DNA of 64,000 bases, from positions 1 through 64,000 of the forward strand of contig JBQDDG010000001.1 in NCBI GenBank assembly GCA_052093225.1, given 5' to 3'. A program made the position numbers and the translations under genes. The DNA comes from JB111 sp052093225. Its GTDB lineage: Bacteria > Actinomycetota > Actinomycetes > Actinomycetales > Actinomycetaceae. Positions 16,967 to 27,591 of the stretch are shown here, piece after piece (within the stretch, counting starts at the first letter, position 1; every line of letters begins with the position of its first letter). The notes under the pieces are model-generated. The model did no database searches and was not told the origin of the DNA. It was given only the letters and a program-made list of their open reading frames with translations.

Positions 16967-18108
16967 GCCCGACCCCGCCCGCCGGCCCGACCCCGCCCGC
17001 CGGCCCGACCCCGCCCGCCGGCCCGACCCCGCCCGACGGCACGACGTCGGCACGGGCGCCGAAGGTCTCGGGCCCGGCCACCCTCGCCGCGCGGCGGGCC
17101 CTGCTCGAGGCGCTCGCCGACGTCGACCCCGGCACCCACCTGCTCGTCGCCTGCTCCGGGGGCCCGGACTCCCTCGCCCTCGCCGTCACGGTCGCGCACG
17201 CCGCCCCCGCGCGGGGCTGGCTCGCCCGCGCACTCGTCGTCGACCACGGCCTGCGGCCCGGCTCGGCGCGGGAGGCGGGCGACGTCGTCGGGCGCCTGCG
17301 GGGGTTCGGGCTGGCCGCGGAGACGGTGCGGGTCGACGCGGGCCCGGGCGCCGGCGGACCCGAGGCACGCGCCCGCGACGCGCGGTGGGCGGCGCTGCGC
17401 GAGCACGCGGCCGACCCGCCCGCGCTGGTCCTCACCGGCCACACGATGGACGACCAGGCCGAGACCGTGCTGCTCGGCCTCGCCCGCGGCTCCGGCGCCC
17501 GCTCGATCGCCGGGATGCGCGCGGCCGACGGCCCGGTGCGCCGGCCGTTCCTCGCCCTGCGCCGCGCGCAGACCGTCGCCGTGTGCGACGAGCTCGGCCT
17601 CACCGCCGTCCACGACCCCACCAACGCCGCCGACGGGCCCTGGCGGGCGGCCGACGGGAGCGCCCTGCGCCGCGCCGCCGTCCGCGACCGGGCACTGCCC
17701 GCGCTCGCCGACGCGCTCGGCGTCGACCCGGTCCCGGCGCTCGCCCGCACCGCAGAGCAGGCCCGGCGCGACGACGACGCCCTCACCGCCGGGGCGGGCA
17801 CGCTGCTCGAGGAGGCGATCCTGGCCGCCGAGGGCCGGCCCGCCACGGACGGCCCGCTCGTCCTCGACACCGCCACCCTCGCCGCCGCGCACCCGGCCCT
17901 GCGCAGCCGCGCGCTCCGCGAGGCGGGGGAGCGGGCCGGCTGGCGACCGGGCGACGTCAAGGCCGCCCACCTGGCCGCCCTCGACGCCCTCGTCACCGAC
18001 TACCGCGGGCAGGGCCCGGCGGCGCTGCCCGGCGGTGTGGCGGCACGCCGGGCGTGTGGCAGGCTGACCATCGGCCGCAGCGACGACGGAGGAACGACGT
18101 GGACGTAG
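16963..18108 (+). CDS. tilS: tRNA(Ile)-lysidine synthase
   Basis: Modifies C34 of the CAU-anticodon tRNA(Ile) to lysidine, so that it reads AUA. The PP-loop motif S-G-G-P-D-S (about residues 64-69), a V-V-D-H-G-L-R block and G-H-T-M-D-D-Q-A-E-T identify TilS. GTG 16963 overlaps the previous stop. Length is 381 residues, of which the first 30 are a Pro/Gly/Ala repeat made from an 18-bp tandem repeat; the real enzyme begins near residue 40. The C-terminal domain is short, as in other actinobacteria. Confidence 0.93.
   Translation: MSPTPPAGPTPPAGPTPPAGPTPPDGTTSARAPKVSGPATLAARRALLEALADVDPGTHLLVACSGGPDSLALAVTVAHAAPARGWLARALVVDHGLRPGSAREAGDVVGRLRGFGLAAETVRVDAGPGAGGPEARARDARWAALREHAADPPALVLTGHTMDDQAETVLLGLARGSGARSIAGMRAADGPVRRPFLALRRAQTVAVCDELGLTAVHDPTNAADGPWRAADGSALRRAAVRDRALPALADALGVDPVPALARTAEQARRDDDALTAGAGTLLEEAILAAEGRPATDGPLVLDTATLAAAHPALRSRALREAGERAGWRPGDVKAAHLAALDALVTDYRGQGPAALPGGVAARRACGRLTIGRSDDGGTTWT
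16971..17042 (+). repeat. 18-bp tandem repeat in the tilS 5' end
   Basis: Four 18-base units, GACCCCGCCCGCCGGCCC, start at 16971, 16989, 17007 and 17025; the first three are identical and the fourth has changes. Being a multiple of three, each adds a T-P-P-A-G-P block to the TilS N-terminus. Confidence 0.95.
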
Positions 18109-18653
18109 AGGACATGGGCAAGGACCTCGCCGAGGTCATCGTCTCCGAGGAGCAGATCAGGGAGCGCCTGAAGGAGATGGCCGCGGACATCGACCGCGAC
18201 TACGCCGGCCGCGAGATCCTCCTCGTCGGCGTCCTGCGCGGCGCCGTCATGGTGATGGCGGACCTCTCGCGCCAGATCCACACGCCGCTCGAGATGGACT
18301 GGATGGCCGTCTCCTCCTACGGCTCGGGCACCAAGTCCTCCGGCGTGGTGCGGATCCTCAAGGACCTGGACTCCGACCTCACCGACCGGTACGTCCTCAT
18401 CGTCGAGGACATCATCGACTCCGGCCTCACGCTGTCCTGGCTGCTCGGCAACCTCCGCTCGCGCGGCGCCGCCTCGGTCGAGATCGCCACGCTCCTGCGC
18501 AAGCCGGACGCCGCCAAGGTCGACGTCGACGTGCGCTACGTCGGCTTCGACATCCCCTCGGCGTTCGTCGTCGGATACGGCCTCGACTTCGCCGAGCGCT
18601 ACCGCAACCTCCCGCTCGTCGGGCGCCTCGCCGAGCACGTCTACGCCCGCTGA
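18099..18653 (+). CDS. hpt: hypoxanthine phosphoribosyltransferase
   Basis: Salvages hypoxanthine and guanine to IMP and GMP with PRPP. The 184-residue protein has the PRPP-binding loop V-L-I-V-E-D-I-I-D-S-G-L-T-L-S and the conserved L-V-G-V-L-R-G-A and S-S-Y-G-S-G-T segments. GTG 18099 lies six bases after GGAGGA and overlaps the tilS stop by ten bases; an ATG at 18114 lacks its own site. tilS-hpt-ftsH order is conserved across Gram-positive bacteria. Confidence 0.95.
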   Translation: MDVEDMGKDLAEVIVSEEQIRERLKEMAADIDRDYAGREILLVGVLRGAVMVMADLSRQIHTPLEMDWMAVSSYGSGTKSSGVVRILKDLDSDLTDRYVLIVEDIIDSGLTLSWLLGNLRSRGAASVEIATLLRKPDAAKVDVDVRYVGFDIPSAFVVGYGLDFAERYRNLPLVGRLAEHVYAR

Positions 18654-18802
18654 GACCCGGGCGACCGGGCGGGGCCTCGCCGCGCCCCCCGTTCGCCCTG
18701 CGCTGACGGGCGGCCTCGCGCGCGCACCGGCGCGCGGGCCTCGGTTATCGTCATCAGGTCGCCCGGGGTGGGCGCCGACCGGACGGAGCGGCTGAACCAA
18801 GC

Positions 18803-20907
<2,105 letters not shown>

Positions 20908-20911
<4 letters not shown>

Positions 20912-21630
20912 CCGGGTCGCCCGACGCGCCGTGCCCGACGGACACGAGCGACCGGACGGACGCGCGCAACGAGTTCGACGCACCCGACGCGAACGACGCA
21001 CCCGACGACGGCCCGGTCGTCGACGTCGACCTCGCCGTGAGCGACGAGGTCGAGCCGCGCCAGAGCGTCGACATCCCCGCGGCAGAAGCCGCTGTGCGCG
21101 CGCTGCTCACCGCCGTCGGGGAGGACCCCGACCGGGACGGCCTGCGCGAGACGCCGGGCCGCGTCGCCCGTGCCTTCGGCGAGCTGCTCGGCGGGCTCGG
21201 CGAGGACCCCGCCGACCACCTCGACGCCGTCTTCGACCTGGGCCACCAGGAGATGGTCATCGTCGCGGACATCCCCCTGTACTCCCTGTGCGAGCACCAC
21301 CTGCTGCCCTTCCACGGCAAGGCCCACGTCGGCTACATCCCGGGCACCGACGGCCGCGTCACCGGCCTGTCGAAGCTCGCCCGCCTCGTCGAGGGCTACG
21401 CCCGCCGTCCGCAGGTCCAGGAGCGGCTCACGGGTCAGGTCGCCGACGCCCTCGTCGACCGCCTCCGTGCACGCGGCGCGCTCGTCGTCGTCGAGGCCGA
21501 GCACATGTGCATGTCGATGCGTGGTGCGCGCGCCACTGGCACCCGCACCGTGACGTCCGCCGTGCGTGGCGCGATGCGCAACCCCGCCACCCGCGCGGAG
21601 GCGATGAGCCTCCTGCGGTCCCGCTCGTAG
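20908..21630 (+). CDS. folE: GTP cyclohydrolase I
   Basis: First step of tetrahydrofolate synthesis: GTP to 7,8-dihydroneopterin triphosphate. 240 residues; the first 45 are an Asp/Thr-rich, low-complexity extension and the enzyme proper starts near I-P-A-A-E-A-A-V-R. Zinc-binding and catalytic blocks are clear: S-L-C-E-H-H-L-L-P-F-H-G, G-L-S-K-L-A-R-L-V, and E-H-M-C-M-S-M-R-G. GTG 20908 overlaps the ftsH stop. Confidence 0.96.
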
Positions 21631-21636
21631 GCCGCC

Positions 21637-22524
21637 GTGCGCACCGGCGACCTCGACCGCGGCGCCCCGGCCGGCCTGCCCGCCGGCGTGCCGACAGGCC
21701 GGACCCTCGTCATGGGCGTCCTCAACACCACCCCGGACTCCTTCTCCGACGGCGGCGCCTACCTCGACCCGGACCGCGCCGTGGCGCACGGCCTGGCGAT
21801 GGTGGCCCGCGGGGCGGACCTCGTCGACATCGGGGGCGAGTCCACGCGGCCCGGTGCGACGCCGGTGGACCCGAACGAGGAGATCCGCCGCACCGAGCCG
21901 GTGGTCCGGGCGCTCGCCGGGCGCGGCGTGGTCGTCAGCATCGACACGCTCCACGCGGCCACGGCCCGGGCCGCCGTCGCCGCCGGCGCGCACATCGTCA
22001 ACGACGTCTCGGCCGGCGTCCACGACCCCGAGATGCTCGACGTCGTCGCCCGCACCGGGGCGGTCGTCGTCCTCCAGCACCGCCGAGGCGAGGCCGGCAC
22101 GATGACCGCGCTCACCGACTACGCGGACCTCGTGCCCGACGTCGTGGCCGAGCTCGCGCAGCGGCGGGACGCCGCGCTGGCCGCCGGGGTCGCGGGCGAG
22201 AAGATCGTGCTCGACCCGGGTCTCGGCTTCGCCAAGGAGGCCGAGCAGTCCTGGGAGGTCCTCGCCCGGCTGGGCGAGCTGGCGGCGCTCGGCCACCCGC
22301 TGCTCGTCGGCACGAGCCGCAAGCGCTTCCTCGCGCCGGTCGTCGCCGACGGGGAGGACCGCCGCGGGGACGCCACCGACCGGGACGGGGCCACCGCCGC
22401 GACTACGGCGCTGCTCGCCGCGCGCGGGGCGTGGGCCGTGCGGGTGCACGACGTGCGGCCCTCGGCCGACGCCGTCGCCGTCGCCGCCGCGCTGAGCCCG
22501 TACGGACCGGGACGCCGGGCATGA
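21637..22524 (+). CDS. folP: dihydropteroate synthase
   Basis: Joins the pterin pyrophosphate with p-aminobenzoate; the sulfonamide target. 295 residues with the N-terminal signature V-M-G-V-L-N-T-T-P-D-S-F-S-D-G-G and D-I-G-G-E-S-T-R-P-G, plus L-D-P-G-L-G-F-A-K and the C-terminal R-V-H-D-V motif. GTG 21637 is six bases after the folE stop; the stop overlaps the ATG of folBK. Confidence 0.97.
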   Translation: MRTGDLDRGAPAGLPAGVPTGRTLVMGVLNTTPDSFSDGGAYLDPDRAVAHGLAMVARGADLVDIGGESTRPGATPVDPNEEIRRTEPVVRALAGRGVVVSIDTLHAATARAAVAAGAHIVNDVSAGVHDPEMLDVVARTGAVVVLQHRRGEAGTMTALTDYADLVPDVVAELAQRRDAALAAGVAGEKIVLDPGLGFAKEAEQSWEVLARLGELAALGHPLLVGTSRKRFLAPVVADGEDRRGDATDRDGATAATTALLAARGAWAVRVHDVRPSADAVAVAAALSPYGPGRRA

Positions 22525-23564
22525 GCGCGCCGGGAGCGGGCGCGGCCCCCGCGCGGATCTCGGTCACCGGGCTGCGGGCCCGCGCGCACCACGGGGTCTA
22601 CGACGCCGAGCGCGCCGAGGGGCAGGAGTTCGGCGCCGACGTCACCTTCGAGCTCGCGAGCGGCCGGGCCGCCGCGAGCGACGACGTCGTCGACACGCTC
22701 TCCTACGGCGAGGTGGCCCGGACCGCCCGGGCGATCCTCGCGGGGGAGCCCGTCAACCTCCTCGAGACCCTCGCCGAACGGATCGCGTCCGCCGTGCTCG
22801 ACCTCGGGGCCGACGCCGTCGAGGTCACCGTCCACAAGCCGCAGGCGCCCGTCGGAGTCGACGTCGACGACGTCACGCTGACCATCCGCCGCGAGCGGGG
22901 GGCCGCGGCCGACGTCACCGACCCCAGCCTGCACGCCGCGCCAGAGGAGCCGGCCGCGCTCGTCCTCGCGCTCGGCTCGAATCTCGCGGGGGATCTCGAC
23001 CGCCCGGCGGACCAGCTGCGCCGCGCGGTCCGGGCGCTCGAGCACGCCGGGGGCGTCCACGTCACGGCCGTCTCGCCGCTGGTGACGACCGCCGCCGCGC
23101 TCGCGGTGGGCCAGGCCGCCCAGCCCGACTACGCCAACGCCGTGGTGGTGGCGACGACGACGCTCGCCCCGGCCGGCGTCCTCGCCCTCGCCCGGCGCCT
23201 CGAGACGGGCGCGCGCCGCACGCGTACCGAGCGCTGGTCGCCGCGCACCCTCGACGTCGACGTCATCGCCCACGGCGACCTCGTGAGCGAGGACCCGGCG
23301 CTCACGCTCCCGCACCCGCGCGCCGCCGGCCGCGCGTTCGTCCTGCTCCCGTGGGCGCTCGCCGACCCGGCCGCCGAGCTGCCGGACGGGCGCGTGGCGG
23401 ACCTCGCCGAGCGGGCCGCCGACCGGCCGGGCGTGCGCGCGGTCGAGCACGGCTGGCTGGGCGCGTCGGCCCGAAGCGCCGGATCCGCGCGTGATGTCGG
23501 GGACGCCCCTGGTGCTGGTGGCGGTGCCCCGTCGACGGGCGTGCCGCCGGAGGAGCGGCGATGA
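22521..23564 (+). CDS. folBK: bifunctional dihydroneopterin aldolase / HPPK fusion
   Basis: One 347-residue polypeptide holds two folate enzymes. Residues about 10-130 are dihydroneopterin aldolase (G-L-R-A-R-A-H-H-G-V-Y-D-A-E-R, then L-L-E-T-L-A-E-R-I and V-H-K-P). Residues about 150-310 are the pyrophosphokinase (L-A-L-G-S-N-L-A, R-W-S-P-R-T-L-D-V-D, L-P-H-P-R-A). No stop or start lies between them. Together with folE and folP it covers the path from GTP to dihydropteroate except dephosphorylation. A Gly/Ala-rich tail follows. The stop overlaps the next ATG. Confidence 0.95.
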   Translation: MSAPGAGAAPARISVTGLRARAHHGVYDAERAEGQEFGADVTFELASGRAAASDDVVDTLSYGEVARTARAILAGEPVNLLETLAERIASAVLDLGADAVEVTVHKPQAPVGVDVDDVTLTIRRERGAAADVTDPSLHAAPEEPAALVLALGSNLAGDLDRPADQLRRAVRALEHAGGVHVTAVSPLVTTAAALAVGQAAQPDYANAVVVATTTLAPAGVLALARRLETGARRTRTERWSPRTLDVDVIAHGDLVSEDPALTLPHPRAAGRAFVLLPWALADPAAELPDGRVADLAERAADRPGVRAVEHGWLGASARSAGSARDVGDAPGAGGGAPSTGVPPEERR

Positions 23565-24031
23565 GGCGCTCGTCGATCGCCTGGCTCGTCGGCGCCGCGA
23601 TCCTCGCCTTCGCCGCGGCGTGGGTGCTGCTCGGCGTCGCCGAGGTGTACGTGTCGGTCTCGTGGATCACCGCCGTCCTCCTCGTGCTGCTCGCGCTCGC
23701 GCTCTGGATCGCCGGCCGTTCGGTCAAGCGCCTCGTGGAGGGGGAGCGCACGTCGATGACCCCGATCGGCGCCTCGAGGGTGGCGGCCCTCGCGCAGGCC
23801 TCGGCCTGGGGCGGCGCGCTCGCCACCGGGTACTTCGCGGCGCAGGTCCTGCTCGCCGCCACGAACTCGCACGCCTCGTTCGCCACCCGGCACCTGTGGG
23901 AGTCCCTCGCCTCCGGCGTGGCCGCGGTGGTGCTCGTCGTCGTCGCCCTCGTCGTCGAGCACTGGTGCTCGATCCCGCCCGAGGACGAGTCGCAGGCCTG
24001 GTCCGCGGCGTCGGGCCCCGAACCGGCCTGA
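23561..24031 (+). CDS. DUF3180 membrane protein
   Basis: A 156-residue integral membrane protein of the actinobacterial DUF3180 family, function unknown. Four hydrophobic segments are visible (about residues 6-26, 32-50, 75-98, 112-135). It is translationally coupled to folBK by a four-base overlap, and the family is usually found at the end of the folate operon, but no folate role is known. Confidence 0.88.
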   Translation: MRRSSIAWLVGAAILAFAAAWVLLGVAEVYVSVSWITAVLLVLLALALWIAGRSVKRLVEGERTSMTPIGASRVAALAQASAWGGALATGYFAAQVLLAATNSHASFATRHLWESLASGVAAVVLVVVALVVEHWCSIPPEDESQAWSAASGPEPA

Positions 24032-24184
24032 CCGCGCGGGCGAGCACCGCCGTCGCCTCCACCGGCGGGCGGGCCCGCCCGGGGGCGAGCTCCACCGGGC
24101 GGCGGACGCGCACGGCCGCCCGACTTTGACATGATTCCCGCTCGGGGGCGCCGCGTCCCCGAGCACCCCTCGAACGGAGCAGGA

Positions 24185-24868
24185 ATGACGCAGCAGTGGT
24201 CCGGGTCCGGACCCGCCCAGGACGGCCCCTGGCAGGACGCGCGCGCCCAGGACGGCCCCTGGCAGGACGCGCCCGCCCAGGACGGACCGTGGCAGAACGG
24301 GCCTGTCGGTGAGGTGCCGGCCGCGCCACCGCCCGTCGCGGACGTACCCGTCACGGACGCGTCCGGCCCCTCCGGCACCTCCCGCCCGTCCCCGTTCGCC
24401 CCGCCCGACGTACCCTTCCGCCCGGTCGACCAGAACCTCGCGAAGGTCCGCGTCATCTCGGCGTGCCTGTGGCTCGGTCCGCTCGTCGTCGTCGGCGTCG
24501 TCCTCGCACTCTGGATCGGTGTGTGGGGCTGGTGGGTCGGCGTCGGTGTCGTCGCCGCCCTCCTTCTCTGGATCGTCCTGCTCGTACCGCGGCAGGTCCG
24601 CGCCATGGGCTACTGCGAGGCCGAGGAGGACCTGCTCTTCCGCAAGGGCATCCTGTGGCGCTCGCTCGTGGTGGTGCCCTACGGCCGGATGCAGCAGATC
24701 GACGTCGAGGCCGGCCCGCTCGATCGGAGGTTCGGGGTCGCGTCGGTCAAGCTCAGCACCGCGTCGGCGCAGACCGACGCCAAGATCCCCGGCCTTCCCG
24801 CCGACGAGGCCGCGCGTCTGCGCGAGGCGCTGACGACCCGCGGCGAGGCACGGCTGGCCGGCCTGTGA
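24185..24868 (+). CDS. PH-domain membrane protein (YdbS-like)
   Basis: A 227-residue protein of the bacterial PH family bPH_2 (DUF304). The N-terminal 85 residues are a disordered Gln/Asp/Gly/Pro/Trp segment with three ten-residue repeats; then two close membrane helices (about 95-135) and one PH module (Y-C-E-A-E-E-D-L-L-F-R-K-G-I-L to K-L-S-T-A-S-A). YdbS/YdbT-like pairs sit in the membrane; in Bacillus the pair is linked to resistance to class II bacteriocins. ATG 24185 has GGAGCAGGA just upstream; the stop overlaps the partner gene's GTG. Confidence 0.88.
   Translation: MTQQWSGSGPAQDGPWQDARAQDGPWQDAPAQDGPWQNGPVGEVPAAPPPVADVPVTDASGPSGTSRPSPFAPPDVPFRPVDQNLAKVRVISACLWLGPLVVVGVVLALWIGVWGWWVGVGVVAALLLWIVLLVPRQVRAMGYCEAEEDLLFRKGILWRSLVVVPYGRMQQIDVEAGPLDRRFGVASVKLSTASAQTDAKIPGLPADEAARLREALTTRGEARLAGL
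24215..24304 (+). repeat. 30-bp tandem repeat in the PH-protein gene
   Basis: Three 30-base units start at 24215, 24245 and 24275 (each opening GCCCAGGACGG). The first two are nearly identical and the third has diverged. They encode three A-Q-D-G-P-W-Q-(D/N) blocks in the predicted disordered N-terminus. Confidence 0.9.
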
Positions 24869-26610
24869 ACGGCCTGGTCGAGAAGGAGGACCTTCCCGTC
24901 GACGCCGGCGACGGCTGGCGGCGCGTCCATCCAGTCACGCCGGTCCTCCTCGTCTGGCAGGTCCTGGCGGCGATCTTCGCCGTCCTCGTCTTCCAGGTGG
25001 GCCAGGAGCTCATCGGCACCGGCGGCTGGAACTACGTCGTCGACCACATCGGCACGGTCCTGCTGTGGGCCGGCATCGGCGTCGGCGTCGTCATCGTCGT
25101 CGTCGGCATCTACTCCTCGCTCTCCTGGCGCAAGATGCGCTACCGGGTCGACGCCGACGGGGTCGAGCTCAACCAGGGCATCCTCTTCCGCCAGGAACGC
25201 CGGTCGGCCCTCAGCCGGGTCCAGGCCGTCGACGTCCAGCAGCCGCTGCTCGGGCGGCTCTTCGGGCTCGCGCGGGTCCGTGTCGAGACCGCCGGGTCCG
25301 CGGACTCGAAGGTGGACATCGCCTTCCTCAAGCTCACCGACGCCACCGCTCTGCGCGCCGAGATCCTCGCCCGCGCCGCCGGCGTCGACCTCGACGAGGT
25401 CCGCGAGGTGGCGGCGAAGGCCGCCGCCGGGCAGGACGTCGAGGCGGCCGTGGGCGAGGCGGTGGGTCACGACGGCGCCGATGGACGTCCCGGCGACGGC
25501 GAGGGCGGGTCCTCGGGCTCGCTGACCGCGGCCCGCACCGGGTACCGGGAGGCGCCCGAGCGGGTCGTGTTCGAGATCGACAACAAGCGGCTCGTCGCCT
25601 CCGCGGCGCTCTCCGGCGGCGCGATCCTCATCGCGCTGCTCGTCGTCATCACCATCGTCCTGCTGGCGCTCGGCGGGCCGCTGGAGATCCTCTACGGGTT
25701 CGTGCCGGGCGCCCTCAGCGTGGGCGCCTTCGTGTGGAGCCGCTTCAGCGGCGCGTTCAGCTTCACCACCGCGACGTCGCCCGACGGCATCCGGGTGCGT
25801 CGGGGCCTGCTCGAGACGACGTCGCAGACCGTCCCACCCCGCCGCGTCCAGGCCGTCCGGGTCACCCAGCCGTGGCTGTGGCGGTGGCGCGGCTGGTGGC
25901 GGGTCGAGGGGTACATCGCGGGCTACGGGGTGGCCGAGGGGCAGCTCGGCAACGAGTCCAGCACCCTCATGCCGGTCGGCACGCGGGCCGAGGCGCTCAC
26001 CGCGCTCTGGCTCGTGGTGCCGGACCTCGGCGCCGACGACCTGCCCGCCGTCCTCGACGCCTCGCTCGACGGCTCCGGGGACGCCGCCGGCTTCCTGACG
26101 TCGCCGCGCCGCGCGCGCTGGCTCGACCCGATGGCGTGGCGCCGGCAGGGCGTGCTCGTCACCCGGGAGGCGATCCTCCTGAGGTCCGGCTGGCTCAACC
26201 GCGTGCTCGAGGTGGTGCCGCACGGGCGCACCCAGTCCGTCGGGATCACGCAGGGGCCGGTGGAGCGCCGTCTGCGGATCGCCGACCTCCACATGCACAC
26301 GGTGCTCGGCCCCGGGCAGCCGAGCGTGCACCACCTCGACGAGACGGACGCGCTGGCGCTGCTCAGCCATCAGGCCGAGCGTGCGCGCGACGCCCGGCAC
26401 CGGGAGGGGCCCGAGGAGTGGGCGCGCCGTGTGTCCGTGCTGCCCGACGTGAAGACCGGGGAGCCGGGCGTCCCGGAGGGGCAGGCGCGGGTCGGTCCCG
26501 ACGGCGTCGCATCCGTCCCCGCGCCCTCGCGTGGCCCGGACGGCGGCGGCTGGTCCCCGACCCACGAGTGGCCCGCGGACGACCCGTCGGCGCCCGAGGG
26601 GCCGCGATGA
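24865..26610 (+). CDS. multi-PH-domain membrane protein (YdbT-like)
   Basis: The 581-residue partner of the previous gene, coupled by a four-base overlap from GTG 24865. It repeats the two-helix plus PH arrangement: helices near 25-80 and a first PH module (Y-R-V-D-A-D-G-V-E-L-N-Q-G), then an Asp/Glu/Gly linker, helices near 245-300, a second module (R-V-R-R-G-L-L-E) and a third (R-R-Q-G-V-L-V-T-R-E-A-I-L-L-R-S-G-W), and a Pro/Gly/Asp-rich tail. Matches the YdbT family. Function unknown; probably works with the first PH protein in the membrane. Confidence 0.88.
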   Translation: MNGLVEKEDLPVDAGDGWRRVHPVTPVLLVWQVLAAIFAVLVFQVGQELIGTGGWNYVVDHIGTVLLWAGIGVGVVIVVVGIYSSLSWRKMRYRVDADGVELNQGILFRQERRSALSRVQAVDVQQPLLGRLFGLARVRVETAGSADSKVDIAFLKLTDATALRAEILARAAGVDLDEVREVAAKAAAGQDVEAAVGEAVGHDGADGRPGDGEGGSSGSLTAARTGYREAPERVVFEIDNKRLVASAALSGGAILIALLVVITIVLLALGGPLEILYGFVPGALSVGAFVWSRFSGAFSFTTATSPDGIRVRRGLLETTSQTVPPRRVQAVRVTQPWLWRWRGWWRVEGYIAGYGVAEGQLGNESSTLMPVGTRAEALTALWLVVPDLGADDLPAVLDASLDGSGDAAGFLTSPRRARWLDPMAWRRQGVLVTREAILLRSGWLNRVLEVVPHGRTQSVGITQGPVERRLRIADLHMHTVLGPGQPSVHHLDETDALALLSHQAERARDARHREGPEEWARRVSVLPDVKTGEPGVPEGQARVGPDGVASVPAPSRGPDGGGWSPTHEWPADDPSAPEGPR

Positions 26611-27530
26611 CGTCGGACGGGGTGAGCAGCGACGGACGACCCGACACCCGCCCGGGCCGCCTCGACGTCGGCATCATCTCGGCCGGCAGGGCCGGGTCGG
26701 TGCTCGGTGCGGCCCTCGTCGTCGCCGGTCACCGGCCAGTCGGAGTCGCCGCGCGCAGCGAGGCGAGCCTCGAGCGCGCCTCCGTCCTCCTGCCGGACGT
26801 CCCCGTCCGGGACGCGCACGACGTGGCGGCCGACGCCCAGCTCCTGCTTCTCGCGGTCCCCGACGACGCGCTGCCGGGCGTCGTCGAGGACCTCGCCGTC
26901 ACGGGCGCGATCCGGCCCGGGCAGGTCGTCGTCCACGTGTGCGGGCGGCACGGCACCGACGTCCTCGAGCCCGCCGCCACCCGCGGCGCGCTGACGATCG
27001 CCGTGCACCCGGCGATGACGTTCACCGGCACCTCGCTGGACCTCGGGCGCCTGCCCGGCTGCCCGATGGCGATCACCGCCGCGCCCGCGCTGCTCCCGCT
27101 CGCGCAGGCCGTCGCCGTCGACCTCGGCGGGGAGCCCGTCGTCGTCGCGGCCGCGGACCGTGCGCTCTACCACGCCGGTCTCTCGCACGGCGCGAACCAC
27201 CTGGTCACGCTGGTGACGCAGTCGGCGCGCATGCTCGAGGAGGCCGGTGTCGAGGATCCCGGCACCTACCTGCGGCCGCTGCTCGAGGCGGCCCTGAGCA
27301 ACGCGCTGTCGAGCGGCGAGAGCGCCCTGACCGGTCCGGTCGCGCGCGGCGACGCCGAGACCGTGCGCGCGCACGCGGGCGCGCTCGGGGAGCTCGACCA
27401 GCCCTCGCAGACGGACCTCCTCGCGACCTACACGCACCTCGCGCGCACCACCGTCGCCCGCTCGGTGCGCACGGGCCGCCTCGACCCGGACGCCGCGGCG
27501 GCGGTCCTCGACGCGCTGCCGAGCACCTGA
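26607..27530 (+). CDS. Rossmann-fold DUF2520 protein
   Basis: A 307-residue protein with an N-terminal NAD(P)-binding-like Rossmann domain (V-G-I-I-S-A-G-R-A-G-S-V-L-G near residue 21) and the C-terminal all-helical DUF2520 domain (Y-H-A-G-L-S-H-G-A-N-H-L-V-T-L). Resembles ketopantoate reductase/6PGDH-like enzymes; the family is often annotated as a putative oxidoreductase next to panC, and a role in pantothenate synthesis is plausible but unproven. The ATG overlaps the previous stop. The last codons are duplicated just after the stop. Confidence 0.85.
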   Translation: MTSDGVSSDGRPDTRPGRLDVGIISAGRAGSVLGAALVVAGHRPVGVAARSEASLERASVLLPDVPVRDAHDVAADAQLLLLAVPDDALPGVVEDLAVTGAIRPGQVVVHVCGRHGTDVLEPAATRGALTIAVHPAMTFTGTSLDLGRLPGCPMAITAAPALLPLAQAVAVDLGGEPVVVAAADRALYHAGLSHGANHLVTLVTQSARMLEEAGVEDPGTYLRPLLEAALSNALSSGESALTGPVARGDAETVRAHAGALGELDQPSQTDLLATYTHLARTTVARSVRTGRLDPDAAAAVLDALPST

Positions 27531-27564
27531 CGCGCCGCCGTCCTCGACCTGCCGAGCACCTGAC
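27504..27564 (+). repeat. direct duplication spanning the DUF2520 gene stop codon
   Basis: GTCCTCGACGCGCTGCCGAG with the following CACCTGAC (27504-27531) recurs, shortened by three bases, at 27540-27564. The copy includes the stop codon TGA. Confidence 0.85.
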
Positions 27565-27591
27565 TCGCGGCCGATCTCGACCGCCCGAGTC

